Of a DNA stretch of 64,000 nucleotides, positions 1 through 10,744 are shown piece after piece. Positions within the stretch are counted from its first letter, which is position 1, and each line of letters begins with the position of its first letter. Position numbers and translations under genes: made by a program. The DNA comes from Argyresthia goedartella (lineage: Eukaryota; Arthropoda; Insecta; Lepidoptera; Argyresthiidae). A model generated the notes under the pieces. The model worked only from the letters and a program-made list of their open reading frames with translations, was not told the DNA's origin and searched no databases. The DNA lies in assembly GCA_949825045.1 (NCBI GenBank), contig OX463808.1, positions 32,735,674 through 32,799,673 of the forward strand, given 5' to 3'.

Positions 1-108
1 AAGGGAATAATGACAATTACTGTCATAGGATAGGTCATACGCTATCATGGTCCTATTTAGTGATAAAAGTATTATTGAATGATATGTTGCGTTTTTTGTA
101 TGTAACAG

Positions 109-641
109 ATATCACAAAACTGGAGGTCGATTCACTGAAGCGGTGATCCGCGGCGCAGGCCATATGTCACCTATAGATCAGCCGGCCCCAACACGAGGCC
201 TCATCACGAGGTTTACTCACCATCTACCGATCTCTACCGATCGTGACAAACCAAAGGAACTCGAAGCTTCACCCGACTCCCACAAGCCAGACCAGAACGA
301 AGATGACGTCAATATCATTAATAACACTCTCGATGAAGATGAAGTTCCGGATATTGGGAAAGCGCTATTTCTGACTACTTACATCAAGAATGGACAGATC
401 GAGCTGGCACGCAAATTATCGGCAGTTGACCCAACCATTTTTATAGGCCGAAAAAGTCATTCCGGCTTCCTGACCGTAAACGAAACCTTCAGCTCGAACA
501 CTTTCTTCTGGTATTTCCCAATGGAAGCAGCAACAGCTGACTCGTCCTTGATCATCTGGCTGAACGGTGGCCAGTCCAGTATGTCGGGGGTATTTGAGAA
601 AATAGGCCCCTTTTCTGTTGATGAACGTGGTGTTTTAAAGA
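109..641 (+). CDS. Fused exon: end of S10 domain 1 joined to start of S10 domain 2
   Basis: The acceptor is TGTAACAG at 101-108 and the donor GTTAGT starts at 642. The exon begins YHKTGG and the intact His box, equivalent to the start of the terminal exon of the gene at 4858 (WHKSGG). Normal S10 proteins end a few dozen residues after this box. Here the frame continues through an Asp/Glu-rich linker to SHSGFLTVNETFSSNTFFWYF and WLNGG, which are N-terminal S10 landmarks. One exon therefore encodes a domain boundary, as expected if a tandem gene duplication fused through loss of the upstream stop codon. Confidence 0.85.
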
Positions 642-3600
642 GTTAGTATGATTTTATTTACTATTCACCTTTCTTATCACAGTGACGTGATATTTCGATT
701 TCCCTTTTCAGACCACTCAGCTACTTGGTTACGGGATCACTCGCTGTTGTTCTTAGACGATGAAGTGGGATCGGGGTACAGTTTCACGGATGACGCAGAT
801 CGATACGTCACCGGCATGGATATTGTAAGATCATCGACTTTATGAATACACCTCGTATAATATGATGGTTACATTGCGCAAATTAAGTTGAAACGACTAT
901 GACCTTCTAATTAGGACAAAACGTAGGGCGTTATGAAAATGTCCTCCTGTTATGGATCAATTACTTCCTTAAATGCAATTCGTTTGAATTTAGTTATACC
1001 TATTAAGACGGATTGACGGCTTGCCCTATTTCACCACGGCGGCGGCGCGGTTCACGTGGCTGCCACCATTGTACGGTGGCGTCGTCGTCGCATGTGGCGG
1101 CGCCGTGCTGTGGTGAATGGGAATGCCCTGAGGGCCAGTCGGTTGTTTTTTACCGCTGGTACTAATGTTTCTGTTGTGGTTGTCCATGCAATGTAGTACT
1201 CTATGCATCTGTATGCGTGCGTGGAGCAGTTCTTGCGAGTGTTCCCTGAGCTGCGCGGGGCGCCTCTGTACGTAGCCGGTGAGTCGTACGGTGGCAAGTA
1301 CGCGCCCTCGCTGGCACTGCAGCTGCACAACCATAAGACCAACGGCGACATTGACGTCAACTTAAAGGTAGGTATATAAGTTCTATTAATAGTCGCGTAT
1401 TAGTCAATTATACCTTTTCGAGTTTGTATTGTGGATACCGGTGTTAATTTGTATGTCATTTAATTAGTAGGTATAGTAATATAGATGTTCCAGAAAGAAG
1501 TACTGTACATACTAAATATTAAGGGGTTATTGGAGACACTATTCTGGATACTTTGAATCCGATTTGACCATGGCTTAGCTACCTACTTATTTTGCACACA
1601 CCATACGTTTTGGCCCAAGCGGCCTACCGAGTACCTACAAAATTAATTGTACCGATTTGTTTTTCACCTTTTTTTTCAGGGTGTTATAGTAGGTAACTCT
1701 TTAGTGGACCCGAGGATATTGATAAATATGCATCTTCCTTTCTACAACTATGGACTCATAGACCCGGAACAAGTGGCCGAGTTGAAGCCAGATCTGGAAG
1801 CTTTAGGAGAGGATATAAATGCCAACCGGAGCAACACTGCAGTGATCGTAAGCACATTTTTATTCATAACTATAGCAACCGTGGTATGCGCATGCAATGC
1901 CCTTGCAAAGTACTTGACCTCCTTCAATTTCCAGACATTTGACAACAGCTGAATCTATTGTTTCAGAAATCGTCAGATATCCTCAAAAAGATATTAACGT
2001 TCACACATCAAGACCACCCACTCCATTTGTTTCGAGACAAAATTCAAACAGGTTTCTTTGTGCCTTTCATTCGGCGGTCTGATGTGAAGAAGGCGCTTCA
2101 TGTTGGAGACCACAGCTTTGTACACGACAACACTGTCGCCAGGGGTCACTTGACGCAAGAGCTATTGGCCAGCAGCCAGAATAAGTTCGAGACCTTGCTT
2201 GAAAGCTACGATGTTCTTTCTTACTGGTTGGTTTGGCATCTATTTAACCAGTTGAAATATGATTACCTACCTACTACTCCTCGCTGTTGCCACTATAAGA
2301 TTATTTTATGTTTCCAGTGGACAGTTAGACCTGTTCATTCCATGTGAAGCACTCGGTAGGATATACCGCTCGTGGTCCTGGTCTGGTCGTTCCCTCTTCT
2401 TAGCGGCTCCCCGACATCCCATGCAGTTCTTCCACACTCTTACTGGGTAAGTTATGGCTGGGCACCCCGACACCTGAACTTAGAATTTCACCTTCTCCAG
2501 TGGTCAAATGTAGAGAAGAGGCAAAAAATAACATTTGCTAAGTATATGTAAATATCTACAGCAATAAATACATTTGAACTTTGGACTTTGGTGTAAGTTA
2601 TACTCTCAGGGGTACTAAAAACATACTAACAAATAATAATAATAATAAATCATTTATTCAATGCCCCAAAACCACAAAAACAAATAATACAAAGAAATCT
2701 TAATATAACTTAAAAAAGAAGAAAACTTACCAAACTTACGTACCTACACAATGACCTACACCTACCAGCATGCAGTACACGGTTAACTTTATAGTGAATA
2801 CATAGGTAGGTACCAGATATAATTTTTACATTGTACTTGATAAAGAATAAGAAGGTAAGTATTAAATAAAGATAAATAAATAAAGTAACAAATCGTAAAT
2901 ACATACACGTTTACGACGTTTACCTTTCTGTGTTTTTTTTTTTTTACTTTATTACTGTAGATATTTACATATACTTAGCAAACGTCAATTTTGCCTCTTC
3001 TCTACATTGGACCACTGTGGGAGAAGTAGGGCGTGGAAACTCCCACAGATTGATTTTTAGATCTCTTTTAAAAATAGGTTGTGCTTAACTAATACAATTA
3101 TGATTTCTTTTTATTTAATGAGCAGGCAATAATAAATAATTACAAAATTATTAACAGCAAGGTCTGTGTTGAGCTAGATTAACCCCATACAGTCCTGTCA
3201 TTTAAGTAATCTTGAACATTGTAATATCCCTTTTTTGAGAAAGTCGCTTTAGCATGCTTTTTAAATTGCTCAAATGGTAATTTCAAAATCTCCAGAGTTA
3301 TCTTATTATAGTAGAGAATACACTGACCCTTAAAAGAATTGCTAACCTTCGCGAGTCTGAATCGGAACGCACACAGACTGTGATTATTTCTTAGGTTAAC
3401 ATTACAGCTATCGCTAAGTTTGGAAAATGTTGTAAGGTTCTTGCGTACATACATTATATTTTCGAAAATAAATTGACTAGCTACTATTAGTATGTCAATT
3501 TCTTTAAAAAGCTCTCTTAAGGAGTCTGTTCGTTTTAAATTATAAATTGCTCGAATAGCTCTTTACTGTAAAATAAAAATTGTTTGAATATCCGCTGCTT

Positions 3601-5065
3601 TCACCCACAACAAGATACCATAGGACATCACACTATGAAAGTAACTAGGATATACTAGCCTAGATGTAGCCATATCCGTGCTTTGTCTGATGTTCCTAAC
3701 AGCGTAAGCCGCAGAACTTAATTTACCAGCCAATTTATCTATGTGGGGTCCCCACTGCAATTTGCTATCAATGGTTATTCCAAGAAACTTCGTATCATTT
3801 ACTAGTTCTAACGTGCTGTTGTCTAACACTAAACTGGTCTCAACTTGCCTGACATTTGGAAGTGAGAATTTGATACACTTGGTTTTACCAGCGTTTAACA
3901 ATAAATTATTAACTGTGAACCAATTCAAGGTGAAAGACTATACACCATTAACATAATCAAAATCTGCTTTTTGTCTTTCAATTTTGAAGACCATCGAAGT
4001 ATCATCAGCAAATAACACTATGTCAGTTAATTTCTCCACCATGAAAGGCAGATCGTTAATATTACCAGGAACAAGAAAGGACCTAATATGGAACCTTGTG
4101 GAACGCCAATTTTTACACCCGATCCATCAGATTTAACGCCGTTAACTTCTGCCTTTTGAATTATATTGCTTAGGTATGATCTTAGTAGATCCAACGCTTT
4201 ATTTCGAACTCCGTAATGATTTAATTTAATTAATAGCATATTATGATCAACACAATCAAACGCCTTCGACAGGTCGCAAAAAACTCCGATAGCATCCTGT
4301 GCGGCCTCCCATGCAGAATAAATTACATGCAGATTTACCCCTAGTGAAACCGTATTGTTTGCCGTGGAGTTGTTTTGTACGGTTGAAGTGTGAGAGCATT
4401 TGATTGAGTATAATCTTTTCAAATATTTTACTTAGTGTTGGAATAACAGATATTGGTCTGAAATTTGAAGGATCACCCTTATCTCCTGATTTGAACTGAG
4501 GTATCAGTTTACTGTGTTTCATGAGGTCTGGGAAAGCCCCATCGTCAACACATTTATTGAATATATAAGCTAAATGTGGTGTTGATATAAACTAGGGACT
4601 AGATTATCAAATTACGCTTAAAATTCACGAATGCCAGCTGACTGACTAGTATAAAGAATAAACTACTTATTTTGCGAAACTTGAAATTTAAAAAGGCTGT
4701 TTTGGCCTAATGCGTCGCCTTAAAGGAAGTTGTTTTTTTTGGGACTTCCTTTCCTTCCTTTACTTTCAAAACATTTCTTCTTTTGTGTTTCGTTATAATG
4801 TTTCTTGGGGAAAATTCTATATTTTGATGGTTTTTATAATTCACCATTTACTTACAGATGGCACAAATCTGGGGGTCACCTCACGGAAGTGGTGATTCGC
4901 GGGGCCGGCAATGCTGTGACTATGGACAAACCACACGTGCTCCAAAGCCTTGTTTCCACGTGGATACAACATCGTAAAATCCCGGGGAGTAATCCGTATG
5001 CTTTCGAGATGATTGTGAATAGTTTATTGAATAAATCTACTGCCCCACACACAATAATGGAATAA
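109..5065 (+). CDS. Serine carboxypeptidase (S10), tandem-domain protein, 5' part outside window
   Basis: This is a secretory-pathway serine carboxypeptidase related to insect venom/vitellogenic carboxypeptidases and CPVL, enzymes that remove C-terminal residues. Seven exons join with matching phases and GT/AG sites: 109-641, 712-824, 1197-1367, 1680-1847, 1967-2226, 2318-2446 and 4858-5065 (526 codons, stop at 5063-5065). The first exon carries the His box of one S10 domain (RGAGHMSPIDQP, His at 161-163) and continues without a stop through an acidic linker into the N-terminus of a second S10 domain. Domain 2 has the nucleophile box GESYGGKYAP (1278-1307) and an Asp box, YCGQLD, formed across the 2226/2318 junction. 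Its His box reads RGAGNAVTMDKP, so Asn (4910-4912) replaces the catalytic His. Earlier exons lie left of the window. The family is certain; activity of domain 2 is doubtful. Confidence 0.9.
2490..2585 (+). repeat. LINE tail A, sense copy in the carboxypeptidase intron
   Basis: The stretch from CCAGTGGTCAAATGTAGAG to ACAGCAATAAA is the 3' end of the Jockey-like LINE whose longer, opposite-strand copy lies at 2936-4600 in the same intron. Other copies lie at 16868-17118 and 25672-26285. The shared landmarks are the GTAGAGAAGAGGCAAAA box and TATATGTAAATATCTACAG before the tail. Confidence 0.7.
2936..4600 (-). mobile_element. Jockey-like non-LTR retrotransposon, 5'-truncated and decayed
   Basis: The element lies antisense in the large carboxypeptidase intron. 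A T run at 2931-2945 is its poly(A) tail read from the other strand. Reading leftward it encodes, in broken frames, the reverse transcriptase finger and palm (KLIPQFKSGDKG at about 4500; FCDLSKAFDCVDH at about 4270; GVPQGSILGPFLF at about 4090; an FADD box near 4005), then thumb and C-terminal sequence (KFLGITIDSKLQWGPHID at about 3770) down to 3179. The endonuclease and ORF1 are missing. The tail sequence recurs elsewhere in the window. Confidence 0.85.
3179..4522 (-). pseudogene. Reverse transcriptase remnant of the Jockey-like LINE
   Basis: At least three frame changes divide the reading frame into 4256-4522, 4027-4422, 3563-3928 and 3179-3454. The RT motifs are recognisable in the correct order, but no single frame covers the domain, so this copy cannot make an enzyme. 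It is an insertion in a host intron and appears unrelated to the carboxypeptidase function. Confidence 0.85.
4858..5065 (+). CDS. Terminal exon of the carboxypeptidase (His-box exon, His replaced by Asn)
   Basis: The acceptor is CTTACAG at 4851-4857. The exon starts in phase 2, so the GG at 2445-2446 plus its first A complete a Gly codon. It encodes WHKSGGHLTEVVIRGAGNAV and ends APHTIME. It aligns to the start of the 109-641 exon, where the same position is His. About 2.4 kb of intron, largely LINE sequence, separates it from the preceding exon. Confidence 0.85.
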
Positions 5066-5794
5066 ACAAAAATAGTACTGTAGCAAGTTTTGTTATAATT
5101 TATTTACACTCGCTGGCAATGAACTGGAATCACTTCATCACGCGCTGCTCAAAACTAATCCTCACAACTTCCATACAAGGAACCATGAATTGTGGTATAT
5201 AACTTGAAATGAAATTTTGTTGACTTTCAAAAAGATTTAAAATTAATTTAATTTCCTACCATTTTTTTTTCGAATTATTGCAACAGTTCGAAGTAGACGT
5301 CTAAATGAATAGGAAATAATATGAAAATGTATTTTTTTCATTTTAAATTTATTTTATTTCCCCCATCAATATTTTCGGTTATCCCCTCTGGCCCTAATGA
5401 GTCTGTAAACGGTTTTTCATTGACTGAATGAGTTTCCCGATGGAATCCTGTGGGATTTTCTTCCGCTCTTCGACTAAAGCAGTCCTTAAAAAATCAAGAA
5501 AAGGGTGTGTTTACGTTGAATAATTCTGGTAATTGAGATAGTAAAAATTTAGTTATGAAGAGTGGCAAATCAACGTTTTAATAGATTTTAGAAAATAGGT
5601 AACAATTTCGCTTGTTTTAGGTGTTGGAAGTTTGTTACACAAACATTCACCCTCATCAACTATACTCCAATTGCCGTAGTTTGTCTTTTCCAATTTTCTT
5701 TTAGCTTCAGTGTTCCTAGTGACGTGAAACATTGGACAGATGACCAATTTTCATAAAAGATTGTTTCAGGACTCCCAAACAATATTAATATTCA

Positions 5795-6075
5795 CATTAT
5801 TTATTGCACAGAAATCATAATGGTAAGATAACAAAACATTTTGTGGAAAAAGGCGAACTTATCACTAAAGAGAGACAAGTTCGCATACCAGGACAGGAAA
5901 AGTTCTGCAATAGAAGAGTCCTAGTGCGCAATAAAACTATATCTGTAATTATTTATGAAACTGAAACATAACAATATCTAGTATATTAATTATGTATATG
6001 CTATATTCAATACAATAGCACTCAAATAAAATATGTATCAAATATGTATATACTTCCCATATATGTATAAAAGTA
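5795..6075 (-). repeat. LINE tail B remnant
   Basis: A box reading AGGCGAACTTATCACTAAAG (about 5850) and a preceding TTTATTGCACAG stretch match the 3' ends of LINE copies at 30525-31125 and 61050-61560 (GGCGAGCTTATCTCTAAA box). Only non-coding tail sequence is left here. It lies in the intergenic space between the carboxypeptidase and the channel gene. Confidence 0.55.
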
Positions 6076-6099
6076 TTTACTTTATACATACAAGTTGAC

Positions 6100-6240
6100 A
6101 TTTAATTAGCTGACCATATTTTGGGGAATGGGGAACAACTTTCCCAAAGAACCATATGTTCGAAAATATTTTTCGTCCCTCCCTCCCGATCAGCTGATTT
6201 AAATCACTATGGGAGACAACATTTTTTTTTAATTGAATGC
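6100..6240. repeat. Dispersed repeat shared with 36885-37045
   Basis: Both places read TTAGCTGAC-AT-TTTTGGGGAATG, then AACAACTTTCCCAAA, then CCCGATCAGCTGATT, with divergent spacers. The family was not identified and no coding capacity was seen. It is a low-copy interspersed repeat, possibly a non-autonomous element. Confidence 0.5.
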
Positions 6241-6559
6241 CGTATTTGGCTTGCCTGTCCGTCAGAGTGATCCCGTGAATATGAATACTAATTCGTATAT
6301 TCATTCGCAATCGCAATAGAAAAGCTACGTACCCAGCGCTGTACCGTGTAACTAGTCAGTAGTTATACCCATGTGCTTTGGCAAACCATTCGCTAAGTAT
6401 CGACCCAGTTCGTAACTAACCCCTTCGATGCAATCGTTCGTTACCGATATCGTTAAGATAAAAGCAGCACGCTAACTGATTAGGTAACAAGCTTTTTTCG
6501 GCATAGCTACTTATAGGGACAGCCCGAATTTAAATATGTTTTTAATATTTAAACCTTTT

Positions 6560-6725
6560 TTAAGTTTGAGGAAATGTCTTTTTAGAGATATGGTCGCCTT
6601 TGAACAAGTAGTGTGAAAGTTTGTTGAAAGAAATCCCTTTTTAGAGATAAGCTCGCCTTTGCGCATAAATGATAATGTTTTTTACTCATTATTTATCGTG
6701 CAATAAAGTATATTGATGATGATGT
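6560..6725 (+). repeat. LINE tail B, sense copy with internal duplication
   Basis: The box TTTTTAGAGATA-G-TCGCCTTTG occurs twice (about 6580-6606 and 6636-6662). It is the reverse complement of the tail-B box seen at 5850, 30590 and 61080. The stretch ends CAATAAAGTATATTGATGATGATG, an AATAAA signal followed by a short (GAT)n run, as expected for a LINE 3' end on the + strand. Confidence 0.55.
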
Positions 6726-7670
6726 AGTTATTGATTGAGGGAAGGTACATGGTACTTTTTTTTTGCTTATAGCATTTACGTTATGGACAAAAAAGTTCTT
6801 AAAAAGTTCTTGGAGGCTAATAGCTGTTTTGATAAAATCGCGTGCAAGAAAATGTCTTCGGTATAAAGCTGAATAACTGATAGTTTAGGGAACATTAATT
6901 AGCAGTATAACTATAATGTTATTTGTAAGATCAATATCGCGTGTCGCCCCGATCCGAAACCGCGGGAACGCAACAAAGCATTTTATTGCTAGTAAAAGAA
7001 AACTTTAACAAAGAGTTATATTTTTTTATTTTCGTTTTAAACCAGTTTGGAATTTGGGATTTTTTGGCTGGCTTTTTTATACATTACCTACCTAATGCTT
7101 TTGAGCGAATTACAACGATGTCGTGCTACAGCGTTTTTGAGTTAATTTATGGATATACTGATATAAAGATTTGTCTGGGGATTTTTCTTCTAGTATTTAA
7201 TGGTACAGCGAAAATACTGATTTGCGCAGCAAAAAAGGATCAGCGAAAACACTTTTTATGTTTTAAATATTTAATGAGTACTTAAGTTTATGTTTTAAGT
7301 ATTTGTTGTTGTTCTTACATGTTGAAACTAACACGAATGATAAAGGGGGCTTCGCTTTGCTCACCCCTTTACCTTTCACCTAAGCTACTGCAGCAAATAT
7401 AAGGGATATTTGCTGCGCAAATCAAAATTTTTGATAACGTACAGTTTAATATTTCCCATTTTTTAACAGGAGACAAAACGCTAACAATCTTGTAATTATT
7501 TGTTTATTATTATTAAAGGTATCCAAATACCTACGTTTACACATACGTATGTTTTCCTACCTGAATACAGTAAGTATCCATTCTTACAATTTTACTTATA
7601 ATAAAATTTCCTGGTATTACATTAAGTTTATCACATAATTGTTATCAAGATTTTAAAGCTTTGAGGCGAA
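6726..7670. other. Intergenic, no gene recognised
   Basis: The stretch is AT-rich. A 114-codon open frame at 6941-7285 resembles no family known to me and has skewed, hydrophobic composition, so it is not called as a gene. A small perfect hairpin lies at 7390-7416 (GCAGCAAATAT, loop AAGGG). Confidence 0.5.
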
Positions 7671-7671
7671 G

Positions 7672-7779
7672 CTACAGTGTTCACAAAATAAAAGGCCCGG
7701 TGGCCCAAACTAAATTCAACCTTATTACATAAGCGACACGGACGCTGTCACCGGGCCTTTTATTTTGTGAAGACTGTAG
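7672..7779. repeat. Long hairpin, 31-bp stem with one mismatch, 46-nt loop
   Basis: Arms 7672-7702 and 7749-7779 are reverse complements except for one G-G position. The inner part pairs CACAAAATAAAAGGCCCGGTG with its complement. It lies 116 nt beyond the channel stop codon, either within the 3' UTR or just past it. Each arm contains AATAAA on one strand. It could be a foldback element, a structured 3' UTR element or a hairpin-RNA precursor. Confidence 0.75.
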
Positions 7780-7894
7780 GACACATATTTATTTCAGACG
7801 CATTTGAGCCATGGTCATAGTTTAGCCTCAAGGCTTTGCACTTATGAAAACATTCGTTTATTCTATTACCCATCCCTCAGGATTTGTTTTTGAT

Positions 7895-10744
7895 TCACTG
7901 GCTCGTGAGGACAATCGTTGGTAGTGGTGAGCGGGCCACGGTGGAAATTGATGCCAGAGACGTGTTGCAGGGCTGCGGCTGTAAGGAAAACTGATTAGGA
8001 TGCCTCATTGTGAAAGTTACTCCTTAACTACACCTTTTTTCTCTGTATTTTGGGGGATACTTGAAACCAGAAGGACAGCAAGAACTTAAGGAAAATAACT
8101 GCTGCTCTCCAAACCATTCTCCCATCCATTCCCATCCTACCCATTCCATTTTCCCTATATTAACTTAAGACTGCACAGTAGGTTTATAGAAATCATCCAC
8201 CTTTCCATCCTTACGAGCAGGTCACTCCCCTTTTCACCATAATCACTCAGAAGAGCGTACTTATCGCGTTCAACGCGCGTCGACCGAAGGTTCAAAATCC
8301 GCCGTGTGCAAATATTCAAGTCTGCAGCACCGTAGCATCAATCTTGATTTAATTTATTTGAAATTTAACTTAACAACAAATCTTAGAAGGTTTCTGGACG
8401 AGATCGCGACTACATACCTGTTTCTCCGAGAGCACCGACAGTCTCCTCTTAGACAGCGCACTCACTGAGCGCTGTTTCCTCGCCTCCGCCCCGCTGTCAG
8501 TACTGGACACGCTGGATAGCCGGCGGGTCCTCACTCCCGACACACTGCCGGCTAGGCTCGCTGACTTCCGCACTTGTCTGTCAGCTATTCGCTGCTTGGT
8601 CTGCCTCGCTGCGTTCTCGCGGATAAGAACATCAGCTCGAAGTCGCAGAAGCTGGGCCGGTTCCTTGTGGTGTTTTAGAGCTGCGTTCAAGTCGCTGCGT
8701 GATAATGCGAAGAGGGAGGAGTAGCCTCGAGATCTGGATGAAAACAAACTGTTGGTGACTGACAGCACCGATGATCAAGAATCTACAATGTGTTTAAGCA
8801 GTTTCCTTTTTTAAGTTCTTTTACCCCGATGAAGGGTTTGAAGCCGTTAGGAGTCATCTCTACTATTTATCTCTGTCTTTGGCCATTACTTTGAGCCCAA
8901 CTCAGACTAATTGTTTATTGATTGTCTTTGGCATCTGCCATGTTTGGGTTTTTATTGGTAGAAAATTACCTGACAGTAGCAGTCCTTCGTCTTAGTCCCT
9001 CGATTCCAAGTAAGCTAATCTCCCCAAAGACGGCACCTTCTCGGAGAGTCGCAAGCACTTTATTTTCTTCTTGAGATATCACCTGCAAAGTACCGAAACC
9101 CTGCGGTCTGAGAAGCCCTATTGTTTACGACTACTATTATCATATATCGAGTGATATAATGAGGAAAATGCTCCGGGTTTCCAAGAGTCTGTATATCCTG
9201 ATGGTTATATGGTAGGGGTAGGTAATATGGTAGGGATAAAGTTTCAAGGCAGGAAGTTCACCGGCGCATGGAGTTGTTGAAGCCGCAGAAAAATGCATTT
9301 GGCAACCAGATTGCATAGCATCTGGCATTGCATCTGGAAAAATTGCAAGAAGCTCTTTTCGACTAAATATACATATGTGAGGTTCTCTTGACTCACGTAG
9401 AGACTTGATGCTTAACATGTGATGTCCCGGAGCAGGGAGTCGTCGAAGCCAAGAACAATAGCTCCTATGAAGTATGCGAGAAACTCTTTCCGTCTAAATG
9501 AGCCAGCATGGGGGGATTCTCTTGACTCACGTAACACTCGCCAGACTTGATTATGTACATGTGGTGCCCCACGTCCCCCCTCCGCACTACCACGTCGCCG
9601 GGTAGGAAGGAGACCGGCCGCAGCTGCAGCACCAGGTCGCGGAGCAGGGAGTCGTCGAAGCCGCAGAATAACTGCACCTGGGGTGAATGCAAAAACACTC
9701 TCGAGTGCAATTTGATGACCTCTGTGGCGTTTCGGTTCAAGGCTTTACCTCGCAAGCGAGAGGTCCCGGGTTCAAATATCTGGCTGGGGTGTAAGTGTGT
9801 GTGTGTGGTGTGTGACTTCGCTGTATCTGGTACCCACAACACAGTGTAGTGTGGTGCCAAAAGCAATTTATGTGCCTGTATAAAATGTTTCTGTTCATGT
9901 ACAGTCCTAAGACTGGTGATGGAAAATATCGTGAGCAGACCTTCATATCTCCATAGCTGCGCCGATGGGCAGCATCATGCCCACTGTGTGTGTCTGTGCG
10001 TCTACGCTATATTTATTGTGTTTAAGTATTGTTTGTTACTACTACTACTAGTAACAAACTACTACTACTACTTGTCACGACGATCCCAAGTTGACAGGGT
10101 ATCCCTCCTTCTTGGATTGGTTACCCAGTGAATTTACAATCAGCCTTTGCTGATTTTAAATTCACTTGATAAAGAAAGCCAAAGACTCTCTCAGAAAAAT
10201 ATGTGCAGCCAAGTGGAAAACGGAAATCCAGGAAATAATGATGGAGAGCTCTAGAAAAATAAAATTCACGGTGAACCAAGTCCAAATAAAGTACAGTACT
10301 TTATATGTGTCCTACCTTGCTCAAAGTCGACATATGTACTTCGAGCGCCACGTCTCGCTTCATGTTGTACGGCAGAGAGTCCAATATCCTTGTGTCGTCT
10401 GTAATGTACATACACAGATACATACTTATTATTCCAACTACAGTTTTATGGCATGGCATAGATGAGGTCCATTTAGGTTAAACCAGATCCTTGAAATCTG
10501 GGATTAAGTGTGTGTTGTTTACTCGTACAGTCAGATTGTGTTTTTGTTGAAGTCCGTTTGTTTCCCTTTCACTTCTCAAAAAGTTTCATAGTACCTATCA
10601 GATGGAGAATATCGTCTTACCAAAGCACCTCTGCTGATTCCAGGTGTAGCTGAACCAGTTAGTCACTCGCTTCTGAAGTGCAGTCGGCATGTTCAGCTTG
10701 CGAAGATACCTTGAGCAACCATCCACTGTTTGACGATATTCGGC
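7895..10744 (-). CDS. Channel C-linker, cyclic nucleotide-binding domain and tail exons
   Basis: 10621-10744 and 10316-10398 encode the C-linker ([38 protein letters not shown]). 9531-9677 and 8970-9082 encode the nucleotide-binding beta-roll, with [20 protein letters not shown] and the phosphate-binding cassette region [20 protein letters not shown]. 8418-8733 encodes the last helix ([20 protein letters not shown]) and a basic, Ser-rich tail. 7895-7978 ends PTIVLTSQ and a TGA stop. All junctions are GT/AG and in phase. Confidence 0.9.

Noticed and set aside
1026..1360. Two overlapping - strand frames
   Set aside because: They are shadows of the carboxypeptidase nucleophile exon and the GC-rich sequence before it.
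6941..7285. 114-codon + strand open frame
   Set aside because: No recognisable domain, skewed hydrophobic composition and AT-rich context; treated as chance.
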